Assembly: GCF_014284275.1 (NCBI RefSeq)
Contig: NZ_JACOFU010000004.1
Span: 372,001 to 436,000, forward strand
Direction of reading: 5' to 3'
From: Affinundibacterium amnicola
GTDB lineage: Bacteria; Pseudomonadota; Gammaproteobacteria; Burkholderiales; Burkholderiaceae_D
Length of the DNA: 64,000 bases
Shown here one piece after another: positions 28,690 through 37,273 of the stretch (positions are counted from its first letter, which is position 1; each line of letters opens with the position of its first letter). The notes below the pieces were generated by a model that was given only the letters and a program-made list of their open reading frames with translations, made no database searches and was not told where the DNA came from. A program made the translations under genes and the position numbers.

Positions 28690-28880
28690 TCCGTAAAAGC
28701 TAGCGATCACATGAACAGTACCGAGCTAGCTGTAAATTGGTTTTGCACGACGCAAGCGGAAGATAAATTAGAACGCGACGAAGTCAGCGGAAAACAGAAA
28801 ACTGAACAAACCCATTTTAAGATGTGACAAGAAGTAGGCAAGCCATCATAGATCTAGATGGCGCCATGCTTGAGGACTAA
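28690..28880 (+). pseudogene. C-terminal remnant of a second, different dinD
   Basis: Starting ten bases past the intact dinD stop, one frame reads DHMNSTELAVNWFCTTQAED and KLERDEVSGKQKTEQTHFKM. After a stop (28825-28827) and a frameshift it continues VRQAIIDLDGAMLED to 28880. This matches the C-terminal region of E. coli-type DinD (DHMxSTELAANLFRxTQ...THFxVGxxVRQTIxELGGTMPE). The remainder is absent, so this is a decayed gene replaced or displaced by the current dinD. Confidence 0.8.
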
Positions 28881-28962
28881 CGAACGGGGTCAGTATTAAT
28901 TAATTTGTTATCGATGCATCTTTTCACTCTATATACAAAACCCCAACCATATTCTATTCAGA

Positions 28963-29934
28963 TTACCGAATCCCCCCCGGCAAAACCCCTAACTCCCGCT
29001 TAACCAAATGCCGCAGCATCGTGCCATTCTGATAGCCGACACGCTCTGCGACTAACTCGATGGATAAGTTGGTCGACTCTAACAAATGTACCGCCCGCAT
29101 CAGTTTTCGCCTTTGAATAAATTTGATCGGTGAGTCGCCTGTGGCTTCTTGTATTTTTCTTGATAGCGTTTTAGTAGACACAGCAAATTGCGATGCGAGC
29201 TCTTGTACTGTGAGTGGGCGGGCGATGTTTTTGTCTATCCATTTTTCGGCCGCGATGACGATGGGGTCGAGGTGTTGATTCTGGGTGGGAATCATAAATC
29301 GTGCTTGCGATGAGCGTTGTTCGATCAAGAGATAGCGCGAGCACAAATAGGCGATGTTTGGGCCCACTACCTCCGCGACGATATCTAGCACCACATCCAT
29401 TTGTGAAAAAACCGCGCCCGCTGTCAGGATGTTGCCGTCGCGCACCAGCATTTTGGCTTCATCTAGGATGACATCAGGGTAGCGTTGCCTGAACGCCGTG
29501 GCTAGCCACCAGCTGGTGGTTGCTGCTCTGCCTTTGAGTAAGCCCGCTTCTGCGAGCATAAAGGTGGAGGCGCACGAGACGCTGAGGCAGCTTCCTTGTT
29601 TTGCATAGCGTTTAAGTACGTCCATGACTTGCGAGACTTCTTTACTGCTCAGACTCTCCTCTAGTTCTGCGAGCAATTTTTTGCCTGAGCCTGGTAGCAG
29701 TACCCAATTGGCTTCCACTTCGCCGCGTAGTAGTTGTTGAAACGTGTAGTCACATGTGAGCTCTAATCCCGCTCCTGTGCGTATCTTTTTGCGATGTCCG
29801 GCGGTGATGATACGAAAGCTTTGCGATTCGTGGTTGCGCTCGAGGAGGAAATTGGCCGTACGCAAAATGTCGAGCGTAATTGCCAGACCGGAATCCAATA
29901 TGCCTTCTGTGGCTAAAACAAGAAAGGTTTTCAT
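28963..29934 (-). CDS. GlxA-family AraC-type transcriptional regulator
   Basis: This 323-residue regulator has an N-terminal DJ-1/PfpI-like domain (about 1-190) with the nucleophile-elbow-like SVSCASTFMLAEAGLL and TSWWLATAFRQRYP segments. The C-terminal AraC helix-turn-helix pair (about 225-320) includes VQELASQFAVSTKTLSRKI and VGYQNGTMLRHLVKRELG. GlxA-type proteins usually act as local activators. It is divergent from the dienelactone hydrolase operon across a 105-bp gap, so that operon is its likely target. Confidence 0.93.
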   Translation of the reverse strand: MKTFLVLATEGILDSGLAITLDILRTANFLLERNHESQSFRIITAGHRKKIRTGAGLELTCDYTFQQLLRGEVEANWVLLPGSGKKLLAELEESLSSKEVSQVMDVLKRYAKQGSCLSVSCASTFMLAEAGLLKGRAATTSWWLATAFRQRYPDVILDEAKMLVRDGNILTAGAVFSQMDVVLDIVAEVVGPNIAYLCSRYLLIEQRSSQARFMIPTQNQHLDPIVIAAEKWIDKNIARPLTVQELASQFAVSTKTLSRKIQEATGDSPIKFIQRRKLMRAVHLLESTNLSIELVAERVGYQNGTMLRHLVKRELGVLPGGIR

Positions 29935-30039
29935 TTGTCCATTATCACATGAAATATGTCAGATTCGACACTTCAAAATCAGTCACGTGCATCTTATAGT
30001 TTGCCCACTATCGAGTTATTGAATACGAGGTGAACTGTC

Positions 30040-30936
30040 ATGAGCCAGATTCCACAATCCAACGCACAACTACTACACGCCGACCAGCCACATCCCTTGC
30101 TAGAGGGTTTTCAAGTGAAGATGTGTAGTTTCATTGGCAGCACGAAGAAAGTCTATGTTGCAGGTGATGGCCCAGCAGTCATTGTGCTCACTGAGATGCC
30201 TGGCATCAGTCCGCAAGTGATCCGTTTCGCCAAGTGGGTGATTGATGCCGGCTTTACCGTGTATTTGCCGTCTTTGTTTGGTGTCGATGGCGCGGTGCCG
30301 AATGCCGAAGACGGTGCTGCGATTTTGAAACGCGCTTGTGTCAGCGCAGAATTTCGCGCCTTTGCCAGTAATGAGTCCAGCCCGGTGACGCAGTGGTTAC
30401 GGCATTTGGCCAAGCACGCGCATCAAGAGTGCGGCGGTATCGGTGTGGGCGCGATTGGTATGTGCTTTACCGGTAACTTTGCGCTGACCATGATGTTGGA
30501 GTCGGCCATGTTAGCGCCAGTGTTGTGCCAGCCTTCGTTGCCGTTCGATGATCCGTCAGCGATTAATATGTCGGACGATGAACTGCATGCCGTTGCCGCT
30601 AGACTAGAGAAAGACGATCTGTCGGTGCTGGCCTACCGTTTTGAAGGCGATCGCTATTGCCGCGCTGAGCGCTTTGATGCGTATAGCAAGACCTTAGGCA
30701 AACGATTTGTCGCCAAAGTCTTACCTGATAGCGCCGCGCATCCTCATCCACCGCCGTTCTTCGAAAAAATCGTCGCTTGTCCGCATAGCGTGGTGACTGC
30801 GCATCTGATTGATGAGCTGGGTCAGCCTACCATCGCCGCACGTGACGAAATTCTGCAATTTTTTATAAGTAAATTGCTGCCTACTACGGACGCCACGCTG
30901 CCTGAAACAGCGCCAGTGTCATCCAACCACCATTGA
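30040..30936 (+). CDS. Dienelactone hydrolase-family protein
   Basis: This 298-residue alpha/beta hydrolase has the dienelactone-hydrolase pattern. The nucleophile elbow reads GAIGMCFTGN (Cys instead of Ser, as in true dienelactone hydrolases), and the early segment VIVLTEMPGISPQVIRFAKWV fits the family. A C-terminal histidine-rich AAHPHPPPF region lies where the catalytic His is expected. Such enzymes open lactone rings in aromatic degradation. ATG 30040 follows GAGGTG. It is followed after 17 bases by the CmcJ-like gene, so they probably form one operon. Confidence 0.85.
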   Translation: MSQIPQSNAQLLHADQPHPLLEGFQVKMCSFIGSTKKVYVAGDGPAVIVLTEMPGISPQVIRFAKWVIDAGFTVYLPSLFGVDGAVPNAEDGAAILKRACVSAEFRAFASNESSPVTQWLRHLAKHAHQECGGIGVGAIGMCFTGNFALTMMLESAMLAPVLCQPSLPFDDPSAINMSDDELHAVAARLEKDDLSVLAYRFEGDRYCRAERFDAYSKTLGKRFVAKVLPDSAAHPHPPPFFEKIVACPHSVVTAHLIDELGQPTIAARDEILQFFISKLLPTTDATLPETAPVSSNHH

Positions 30937-30953
30937 TCCTGAAGAATGCGAAA

Positions 30954-31835
30954 ATGATGACCGACCGAGCAAACTTATCCTTAGGTGCAGATCAACCGGT
31001 ACGCACCCTCGCGGCGCATGTGGTCGCTGAGCTTAACTATTATCAACCTACCCCTATCCGCCCAGTGAGCTATACCTTCGAGCCACCTTTGGGAGTGCCA
31101 TGGGAGAGTGGCGACTATGATGTGCACAGAATGGAGATACACGACGCTCGGCAATTAGCCACGAGACCGCGACTTCAGGTGGAGGGATTTGAGTTGTGGG
31201 ATGCCAGCACCGAAGTGAGCGATTTTAGTGATCGTGCAAGTATTGAAGACGTGTACTACCGAGAAGCCCGGCAACTTGCACTCGCGGTGACAGGTGCTAA
31301 ACAGGCCTATGTGTTTGATCATTTACTTAGGCGTCGCGCGCCGAGAGACAATCCTCTCGATTTTGGTAAACGTGGCGCGAATGGTTATGCGGCAGCGAAT
31401 GGTCGCATTCATAATGATTACACCGAGGAATCAGGGCAACGACGACTCGCACTCGTGATTGAGGATTTGCACCAACGCGAACAAATCACACGTTTTAGCA
31501 TCATCAATATGTGGCGCGCACTTAATGGTCCAGTGCAAGACGCGCCTTTGGCAATTTGTGACGCTAGAACGGTGTCGAGCAAGGAATTATTCCATTGCGA
31601 TGTACGCTATCCAAATCGCACTGGTGATATCTATTTGCTCCAGCATTGTCCTCAACATCGCTGGTTTTACTACCCGACTATGCGTAAAGAAGAAGTACTG
31701 ATCTTCAAGCAATACGATTCCTTACACACCAACACCTCGCGCTTTACGCCTCATTCGGCATTTGACTTACCTACAGTTCCGCTCGATACGCCGCCACGGG
31801 AAAGTATTGAATTACGTTGCTTAGTCACCTACTAG
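30954..31835 (+). CDS. CmcJ/NvfI-family oxidoreductase
   Basis: This ~293-residue protein matches the CmcJ/NvfI family, named for a cephamycin-cluster protein and a fungal Fe(II)/2-oxoglutarate oxygenase. Landmarks are YVFDHLLRRR, IHNDYTEESGQRRL (a His-x-Asp likely to bind iron), MWRALNGPVQDAPLAICD, RWFYYPTMRKEEVLIFKQYDS split across two strands, and FTPHSAFDLP. The start is one of two adjacent ATGs (30954 or 30957). It lies between a dienelactone hydrolase gene and an HCCA-isomerase-like gene; the substrate is unknown. Confidence 0.75.
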   Translation: MMTDRANLSLGADQPVRTLAAHVVAELNYYQPTPIRPVSYTFEPPLGVPWESGDYDVHRMEIHDARQLATRPRLQVEGFELWDASTEVSDFSDRASIEDVYYREARQLALAVTGAKQAYVFDHLLRRRAPRDNPLDFGKRGANGYAAANGRIHNDYTEESGQRRLALVIEDLHQREQITRFSIINMWRALNGPVQDAPLAICDARTVSSKELFHCDVRYPNRTGDIYLLQHCPQHRWFYYPTMRKEEVLIFKQYDSLHTNTSRFTPHSAFDLPTVPLDTPPRESIELRCLVTY

Positions 31836-31843
31836 AGTTCGCC

Positions 31844-32476
31844 ATGCAAAAACCAACCTCTGTGAAAACTTGGCCAGAAATCGAATTTTGGTTTGAATTT
31901 GCCAGCAACTATAGCTACCTCAGCGTCATGCGCATTGAGGAATTGGCTAGCCTCTATCAAGTCAAAATAAAGTGGTGTCCGTTTTTACTCGGACCTATTT
32001 TCAAATCGCTGGGTTGGAATACATCACCCTTTGTTCTGCAAAAAAATAAGGGGGACTATGTGTGGCAAGATATGGCGCGCCAAGCAAAAAAATACGGCCT
32101 CGCATGGACGCAACCCACACAATTTCCTCGCCCTTCCTTGTTGCCAATGCGGGTCGCTGCAGCCTATAACGATGCGCCTTGGATTGCTGACTTCTGCCGT
32201 TCAGTAATGCAAATCAATTTCGTGCAAGATAGGGACATCGATAGTGCGACGGTCGTTCAGCAAGTGTTGACGGATCTCGCACTAGACGCCAATCTCATAT
32301 TGAGAGACATGGAGAGCGACGAGAATAAGATCAAGCTGAGGCAACAAACCGAATTGGCGATAACGAAGAAGATCTTTGGTGCACCGAGTTTTATTGTGGA
32401 AGGGCAGCTGTTTTGGGGGGATGATAGATTGGAGGACGCTTTGCATTTTGCTCGAACGGTTTATGAGCGGAACTGA
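31844..32476 (+). CDS. 2-hydroxychromene-2-carboxylate isomerase-like DsbA-fold protein
   Basis: This 210-residue thioredoxin-fold protein belongs to the kappa-GST/HCCA isomerase family. The active-site region reads FWFEFASNYSYLSVMR, where the family serine sits in S-N-Y-S. The helical insertion and the C-terminal GAPSFIVEGQLFWGDDRLED are typical. Such isomerases act on chromene intermediates of aromatic breakdown and often need glutathione. It starts eight bases after the CmcJ-like stop, completing a three-gene operon. Confidence 0.88.
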   Translation: MQKPTSVKTWPEIEFWFEFASNYSYLSVMRIEELASLYQVKIKWCPFLLGPIFKSLGWNTSPFVLQKNKGDYVWQDMARQAKKYGLAWTQPTQFPRPSLLPMRVAAAYNDAPWIADFCRSVMQINFVQDRDIDSATVVQQVLTDLALDANLILRDMESDENKIKLRQQTELAITKKIFGAPSFIVEGQLFWGDDRLEDALHFARTVYERN

Positions 32477-32847
32477 AACGCTTTGTTGTTATGCTGGACT
32501 TGAAATAGAACGATAGGTGGTGGGGTAAATATCCCCTCCCCCGCAAGCGGGAGAGGGCTAGGGTGAGGGTAGTTCAACGACCGCGAAGTGTTTGAATGCT
32601 ACGAGGCAGGACAAGAATTTAAATATTTTGTGCGTTGAAAAATGACATCCAAATCTGAACGCCCCTCATCCCCGGCCCTTCTCCCGCTTGCGGGAGAAGG
32701 GAGTTACAAGCCAAAGCTGTCAAGAAAATTAATCATTATTGCCGTGAATTTAAGTCCGGAATGACACTTCAAGCGTTTGAAACTGACCGAAACCAGTCTG
32801 ATCAAAGGGACTGAATATTCACCTTTATTGAGAGACTACTATTGACC
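32477..32847. repeat. Intergenic region with two inverted dispersed palindromes
   Basis: The gap carries two copies of the GGGAG-stem repeat: 32533-32569 (CTCCCCCGCAAGCGGGAG with a CTAGGGTGAGGG tail) and 32662-32703 (CCCTCATCCCCGG followed by the CTTCTCCCGCTTGCGGGAG stem). They face each other, so the whole region can pair. No gene is visible; the cupin gene promoter lies after 32703. Confidence 0.7.
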
Positions 32848-33348
32848 ATGTCCAACCCAATCACTAACAATAATCCAAAGCCACCAATTGCCGCTTCACA
32901 AGTCCCTGCCCGACTGACACCATCTAACTATCCATCAGTTTTCGCGATCCAAATGGTTGGGCGAAAAAAGCACGCGTTAGGTGACTATTTTGGTCTGAAT
33001 AACTTCGGTGTGAATTTGACTGAACTAGAGCCAGGTGCGCGTTCATCATTGGTTCACTATCACACGCGGCAAGATGAGTTCATCTACGTGTTGGAAGGAA
33101 GTGTGAGCTTGATCCTTGGTGATAATGAGATCGTGCTGAATGCGGGCATGTGCTGCGGTTTTCCAGCAATGGGGGCTGCGCACTCACTCATTAATCATAG
33201 TGACAAGATCGTACGTTATCTCGAAATTGGTGATAGAACAGAGGGGGATGAGGGGATCTATCCTCAGGATGATTTGCAGGCGCTTCGCGTTGATGGACGC
33301 TGGCAATTCGTGCATAAAGATGGCCGCCCTTATGGTGACGACAAATAG
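32848..33348 (+). CDS. Cupin-domain protein
   Basis: This 166-residue protein has a single double-stranded beta-helix cupin. Motif 1 is visible as SLVHYHTRQDEFIYVLEGSV (the HxH...E pattern, with a normal metal site), and motif 2 as FPAMGAAHSLINHSD with the closing histidine. The second half ends in a short tail, EGDEGIYPQDD onward. Family members bind sugars or act as isomerases or dioxygenases, so no function can be fixed. ATG 32848 is preferred over an in-frame TTG six bases earlier. It is followed by SDR and VOC genes on the same strand. Confidence 0.85.
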   Translation: MSNPITNNNPKPPIAASQVPARLTPSNYPSVFAIQMVGRKKHALGDYFGLNNFGVNLTELEPGARSSLVHYHTRQDEFIYVLEGSVSLILGDNEIVLNAGMCCGFPAMGAAHSLINHSDKIVRYLEIGDRTEGDEGIYPQDDLQALRVDGRWQFVHKDGRPYGDDK

Positions 33349-33390
33349 TCGAGCGGTTCACAATATTGATTAAAAAGGATAAATAAGCCA

Positions 33391-34158
33391 ATGATGAATG
33401 TTTCTTCAAGAACCTCCAAAGTCGCTCTGGTCACCGGTGCCAGCAGAGGGATAGGCGCGGCCACCGTCTTGGCACTTGCACGTGACGGCTATGCGGTCGG
33501 TATCAACTATCTGAGTAGTGACAACGCCGCACAGCAATTGCTTGACGAGGTCGTAAAGCTCGGTGGGCGCGCCGTATTGTTAAAGGCTGATGTGTCACAG
33601 CAGAACGAAGTCGAGCAGATATTTCTAAGGCTGGATAAAGAATTAGGAACGATCGACGTTTTGGTCAATAACGTGGGTATCTTGTTGCCGCAATCCAGTG
33701 TCGTTGATATGGATGCGGAGAGAATTCTTCGCGTGTTGCAGACCAATGTACTGAGCGCATTCTTGTGCAGTAAGTACGCAATCCAGCGTATGTCGACGCA
33801 GTTTCATGGCAAAGGCGGTGCGATCGTGAACGTCTCCTCGGCAGCAGCTCGACTTGGCTCGCCTAACGAATACGTCGATTACGCCGCATCGAAAGGCGCG
33901 ATCGATTCGCTGACCAAAGGCTTGTCCTTAGAGCTGGCGCCACAAGGCATACGGGTAAATTGCGTACGCCCCGGATTTATCCATACCGACATCCACGCTG
34001 CTGGAGGTGACCCGCTGCGAGTTGATCGCTTAAGTGCAGGGATTCCCTTGGGACGTGGCGGGTATCCTAACGAGGTTGCAGAGACCATTTGTTTTTTAGC
34101 GAGCGATGCGTCGTCCTATATGACGGGTGCCTTTTTGGATATCGCGGGTGGTAAATAA
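33391..34158 (+). CDS. SDR-family oxidoreductase
   Basis: This 255-residue classical short-chain dehydrogenase has the NAD(P)-binding TGASRGIGAAT motif near the N-terminus, the structural NNVGI, the catalytic serine in VNVSSAAA, and YAASKGAIDSLTK with the YxxxK pair. The C-terminus (YMTGAFLDIAGGK) is typical. The Arg after the glycine-rich motif suggests NADPH preference. It follows the cupin gene by 42 bases and is probably co-transcribed; the substrate is not apparent. Confidence 0.93.
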   Translation: MMNVSSRTSKVALVTGASRGIGAATVLALARDGYAVGINYLSSDNAAQQLLDEVVKLGGRAVLLKADVSQQNEVEQIFLRLDKELGTIDVLVNNVGILLPQSSVVDMDAERILRVLQTNVLSAFLCSKYAIQRMSTQFHGKGGAIVNVSSAAARLGSPNEYVDYAASKGAIDSLTKGLSLELAPQGIRVNCVRPGFIHTDIHAAGGDPLRVDRLSAGIPLGRGGYPNEVAETICFLASDASSYMTGAFLDIAGGK

Positions 34159-34257
34159 GAAACTGTGTAATGCGGTCAAGAGCGCGCCTCTGAACGTCAA
34201 GGTGATGCCCGGGTGTTTTTTAAGCGAAGTAAAATCGATCTAATTTAAATAAAGAGG

Positions 34258-34659
34258 ATGCAATTGATTTCACATGTCTTCATAGGAATTACCGAACACG
34301 AGCGTGCCCATGATTTTTATTCTGCGATCATGGATGAGTTGGGCTATGTTTTGAAGTTTTGTTATCCCGAAAAGTCCTGGTCGGGCAGGGTTGAAAAAGG
34401 CACGGCTAGACCGATCGTAGGCATTGGCAAGCCTTACAATGGCGAGCCTATGAGTGTCGGCAATGGTCAGATGCTGGCATTGTTAGCGAAGAGTCGTGCA
34501 ACGGTAGATACGACTTATGCAAAAGCCATTGCACTCGGTACGACTTGTGAAGGAGCTCCTAGCCTACGCCCGCATTATCATCCCAACTATTACGGTGCGT
34601 ATTTCCGTGATCTGGATGGAAACAAGATTTGTATCTGTTGTCACGAGTTTGAAGGCTAG
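34258..34659 (+). CDS. VOC-family (glyoxalase/bleomycin resistance-like) protein
   Basis: This 133-residue single VOC domain starts MQLISHVFIGITEHERAHDFYSAIMDELGY and ends with the strand AYFRDLDGNKICICCHEFEG, both read here in shortened form. Paired beta-alpha-beta-beta-beta units bind a metal in enzymes of this class, with possible ligands His6 and a late Glu. Functions range from glyoxalase to dioxygenase and drug binding. It closes the cupin-SDR set and is followed by a strong terminator. Confidence 0.85.
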   Translation: MQLISHVFIGITEHERAHDFYSAIMDELGYVLKFCYPEKSWSGRVEKGTARPIVGIGKPYNGEPMSVGNGQMLALLAKSRATVDTTYAKAIALGTTCEGAPSLRPHYHPNYYGAYFRDLDGNKICICCHEFEG

Positions 34660-34710
34660 GGCAATCCACCTTGGCAGTTTGAACAATACAGGCTGGTAAA
34701 TGTAATATAG

Positions 34711-34745
34711 AAGAAAGGCTGCGATTGCAGCCTTTCTTGTTTTTT
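34711..34745 (+). terminator. Intrinsic terminator after the VOC gene
   Basis: A perfect 12-bp stem (AAGAAAGGCTGC / GCAGCCTTTCTT) has a four-base loop and is followed by GTTTTTTT. Confidence 0.9.
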
Positions 34746-35062
34746 TACTCATGTAATTCTGAATCCCTTTTAAAAAGCGCGGCCTAGCAAGCGACAAACC
34801 GCACAGAAAACATGAAACAACTAGACGGCAAGTGCTCCAAAGGAATATTCTTTCACTATTCCCTGAGGTAACGGTTCTTATGCAGCGTGTTTTTGCTTAT
34901 TGCATAAGCCAATGTGCATTGACCGAGTATTGACTGAGGACTTCGTGGGCAAATGATTAATTCAATAAGCATGGTTATTGTGCCGATCATCTATCAAGAA
35001 TAATTTAGACCACTGTTGGCGTTGAACGGTATTATTTTTTAAAGAATTTTTAGGAGTTGGTT
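34746..35062. promoter_or_regulatory. Upstream region of the DUF3334-type gene
   Basis: No gene is visible. CTTATGCA (34877-34884) pairs with TGCATAAG (34901-34908). A short direct repeat ATTGACCGAGT / ATTGACTGAGG (about 34918-34941) supplies two -35-like hexamers. AGGAG (35052-35056) precedes ATG 35063. Confidence 0.35.
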
Positions 35063-35761
35063 ATGGGTAAGGACGAAAACGGTGTCGTGTACGGAACCGA
35101 AGATCTGTTGACGAGTTTATGTAATTCCGTCACGCGCGTGCTGACTGTGGCGACGCAAACAAAGATCCATTATTCGGCCATGGTGCAACGTATTACCAAG
35201 ATCGGCCTCAAACCGGATATCGGTTGCTTCGTTTTGTTTGATGGTGGTTTCTCTGGCTTGGTCGTGTTGAATTTCTCTGGCTCTGCTGCTTTGGAAATCT
35301 ATGAGAAATATATGCTGAGTATGGGTATGCCAAAATCTGAACTGGCGTCTGCTTTTACCTCGGATGAAGTATCGAATATTTTGGGCGAATTGATGAACCA
35401 GATCGTTGGTGATTTCACGGGCAAAATCCGCCGCGAGCTGCAAACCAATATCACGCAGAATCAACCAAAAATGCTGGTGCTCAACAAGCAAGTTATGCTT
35501 AGCGTCGATACGCCGCTTGATCGACCGGAAATCCGCCGCGTCTCTTTCTTCACCGAAAGCAACAACATTTTCTATTTGGAACTGGCAATCGACCGCACAG
35601 AGTTCATCAAGCTGCATGACTTTGATTCTAGCGAAGTGTTAGATCCAGATGCCTTGCTCGATAGTGAACAAGCAGATCGTGCAAAAGCGGCGCCAGCACC
35701 CGCCGCAGCGCCTGCGGCAGATGATGATAGCGATGAGCTGTTGCGGTCTTTGGGGATGTAA
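35063..35761 (+). CDS. DUF3334-like, CheX/CheC-related protein
   Basis: This ~232-residue protein matches my memory of DUF3334. The central part SDEVSNILGELMNQIVGDFTGKI looks like the E-x-x-N helix of CheC/CheX/FliN-type proteins (CheC-like phosphatases use E..N pairs), which suggests a link to chemotaxis or second-messenger signalling. The C-terminal ~40 residues are an Ala/Pro-rich linker ending DDDSDELLRSLGM. ATG 35063 follows AGGAG. No chemotaxis genes are adjacent, so the role is inferred only. Confidence 0.65.
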   Translation: MGKDENGVVYGTEDLLTSLCNSVTRVLTVATQTKIHYSAMVQRITKIGLKPDIGCFVLFDGGFSGLVVLNFSGSAALEIYEKYMLSMGMPKSELASAFTSDEVSNILGELMNQIVGDFTGKIRRELQTNITQNQPKMLVLNKQVMLSVDTPLDRPEIRRVSFFTESNNIFYLELAIDRTEFIKLHDFDSSEVLDPDALLDSEQADRAKAAPAPAAAPAADDDSDELLRSLGM

Positions 35762-35785
35762 TTCCAAGCTAATTTGATGGGTAAA

Positions 35786-35820
35786 AATTTGTGTCGGTAT
35801 CTATTTAATCGACACAAATT
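35786..35820. terminator. Bidirectional hairpin between convergent genes
   Basis: AATTTGTGTCG (35786-35796) pairs with CGACACAAATT (35810-35820). It lies between the DUF3334-type gene and the convergent LysR gene. Confidence 0.65.
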
Positions 35821-35902
35821 CCCTCCAACCTTGCTGAATTTTTGATCGCCAATTACGAAGAACTGTTTAAGTCGCTAGGTCATTCGTAGCGCATTGAAGA
35901 AA

Positions 35903-36802
35903 TCAACGCTTCAACTTAAAATCAAACCCTGCAATCACCTGCAAAAAAATCTGCAATGCCGGATTGGCATCACCCTCACGCCACAGCGCGAGCAGGCCTG
36001 ATGTTGGTGGGATTTTGATGAAATGTATTTCGTGTTTCAAATGATGTGCGTACGAAATCGGCATGATCGATATGCCTAATCCTTTGGCGACCAAACCCAG
36101 TAGTGTTACGCCGAAATCGGACTCGGCATGGATGATGGGATCAAAACCTGCCTCTTGAAAAATGGCACGTAGTTGTGAGGCGTGTTCGCTTTTTCCATTG
36201 AGTGCGGGTAGTACGAATTCTTCATCTTTCAGTTTGTATAAATCCTTCAACTTAAGTTCACGCTTGCCTGCGAATCTGTGCTGTGCTGGCACCACCAGTG
36301 CAAAATTTTCTGTCATCAAATGGCTGGAAACCAAATCTTTTGCCTTGGCGGTTTCTCGATTAAACGCAATATCAATACGATGCGATTGTAAAAATGGATC
36401 GACATCGGCGGCATCCACTTCCATCATGTGCGCAACAATATGCGGATGTTGTTGGTGCAAGGCCAGCAATAAATCGGGCAAGACAGAAAACGTAATCGAT
36501 GCAGGATGCCCGATACGTATCGCACCAATTTCGCCAGATGCAATCAAACTGGCACGACGGGTGACGCTATCGTAATCGGCTAATAGCTTGGCGTATTGAT
36601 CACGTAAAAATTCTCCTGAGGGTGTGAGTTTGACGTTGCGTTTATCGCGCTCAAATAAAGCAAAGCCTAATTCCTGTTCCATACTTTGGATATGCCTGCT
36701 CAACGCAGATTGAGTGATGAAGACTTTCTCGGAGGTTTTCCAAAAATGCAGCTCGTCTGCGAGCGTAAGGAAATATTGGATTTGTTGGAAGTTCATGCTC
36801 AA
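35903..36802 (-). CDS. LysR-family transcriptional regulator
   Basis: This 299-residue regulator has an N-terminal winged HTH (LQIQYFLTLADELHFWKTSEKVF-like, with SALSRHIQSMEQELG) and a periplasmic-binding-like effector domain from about 90. The sequence resembles benzoate/catechol-type LysR proteins. It is divergent from the small membrane protein and tandem-GNAT genes across ~140 bp, so one of these may be its target. Confidence 0.93.
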   Translation of the reverse strand: MSMNFQQIQYFLTLADELHFWKTSEKVFITQSALSRHIQSMEQELGFALFERDKRNVKLTPSGEFLRDQYAKLLADYDSVTRRASLIASGEIGAIRIGHPASITFSVLPDLLLALHQQHPHIVAHMMEVDAADVDPFLQSHRIDIAFNRETAKAKDLVSSHLMTENFALVVPAQHRFAGKRELKLKDLYKLKDEEFVLPALNGKSEHASQLRAIFQEAGFDPIIHAESDFGVTLLGLVAKGLGISIMPISYAHHLKHEIHFIKIPPTSGLLALWREGDANPALQIFLQVIAGFDFKLKR

Positions 36803-36941
36803 TGATTTTCTTCAACAGGTTTAACTAATTCGATTTTCACATTAATTAAGTCGAATTTAGCATTTTTATGCATTAAACAGAAGAGTAAATTATGTCCTCA
36901 TGTACTTCGCCAATCAATGCTGCTTAAAAAAAGGAATGGGT

Positions 36942-37196
36942 ATGGCAATTCAGCGGATGAAACAAGATAGATTTCTCAATAGCTTAGGCTGGGGCGGTGG
37001 CATTATTTGCCTGATTGCTTATGGCTTAAATACGCAGGAAATGTTGGCCAGCACCTCACTGAGCTTTTTATTAATGAATGTCTTTGGTTGCTGCTGCCTG
37101 ATTTACTATACCTATCGAAAAGAAGCATTTGCGAATACGTTTTTGAACGGTGTTTATCTGTTCATGACTTTGCTGGCGCTGAGCAAACAGATTTGA
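36942..37196 (+). CDS. Small membrane protein, CBU_0592-like
   Basis: This ~84-residue protein has three hydrophobic segments (SLGWGGGIICLIAYGLN, SFLLMNVFGCCCLIYYTY, NGVYLFMTLLAL). The arrangement GW.G...I.AY.L....S..LLN..G..CL resembles the CBU_0592 family of small membrane proteins with no known function. The start is placed at ATG 36942 (MAIQRMKQD); in-frame ATGs at 36936 and 36900 exist. Confidence 0.65.
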   Translation: MAIQRMKQDRFLNSLGWGGGIICLIAYGLNTQEMLASTSLSFLLMNVFGCCCLIYYTYRKEAFANTFLNGVYLFMTLLALSKQI

Positions 37197-37273
37197 TCAC
37201 GCAAATGCTAATTCGCACATGCGCACTAACAATTCAAGACAAAAAATTCAACACGAAATTTGAGGAGAACTCC

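Noticed and set aside
25481-32703. Recurring GCGGGAG-stem repeats considered as a CRISPR array
   Set aside because: Copies are far apart, in both orientations, and without regular spacers; they are dispersed intergenic palindromes.
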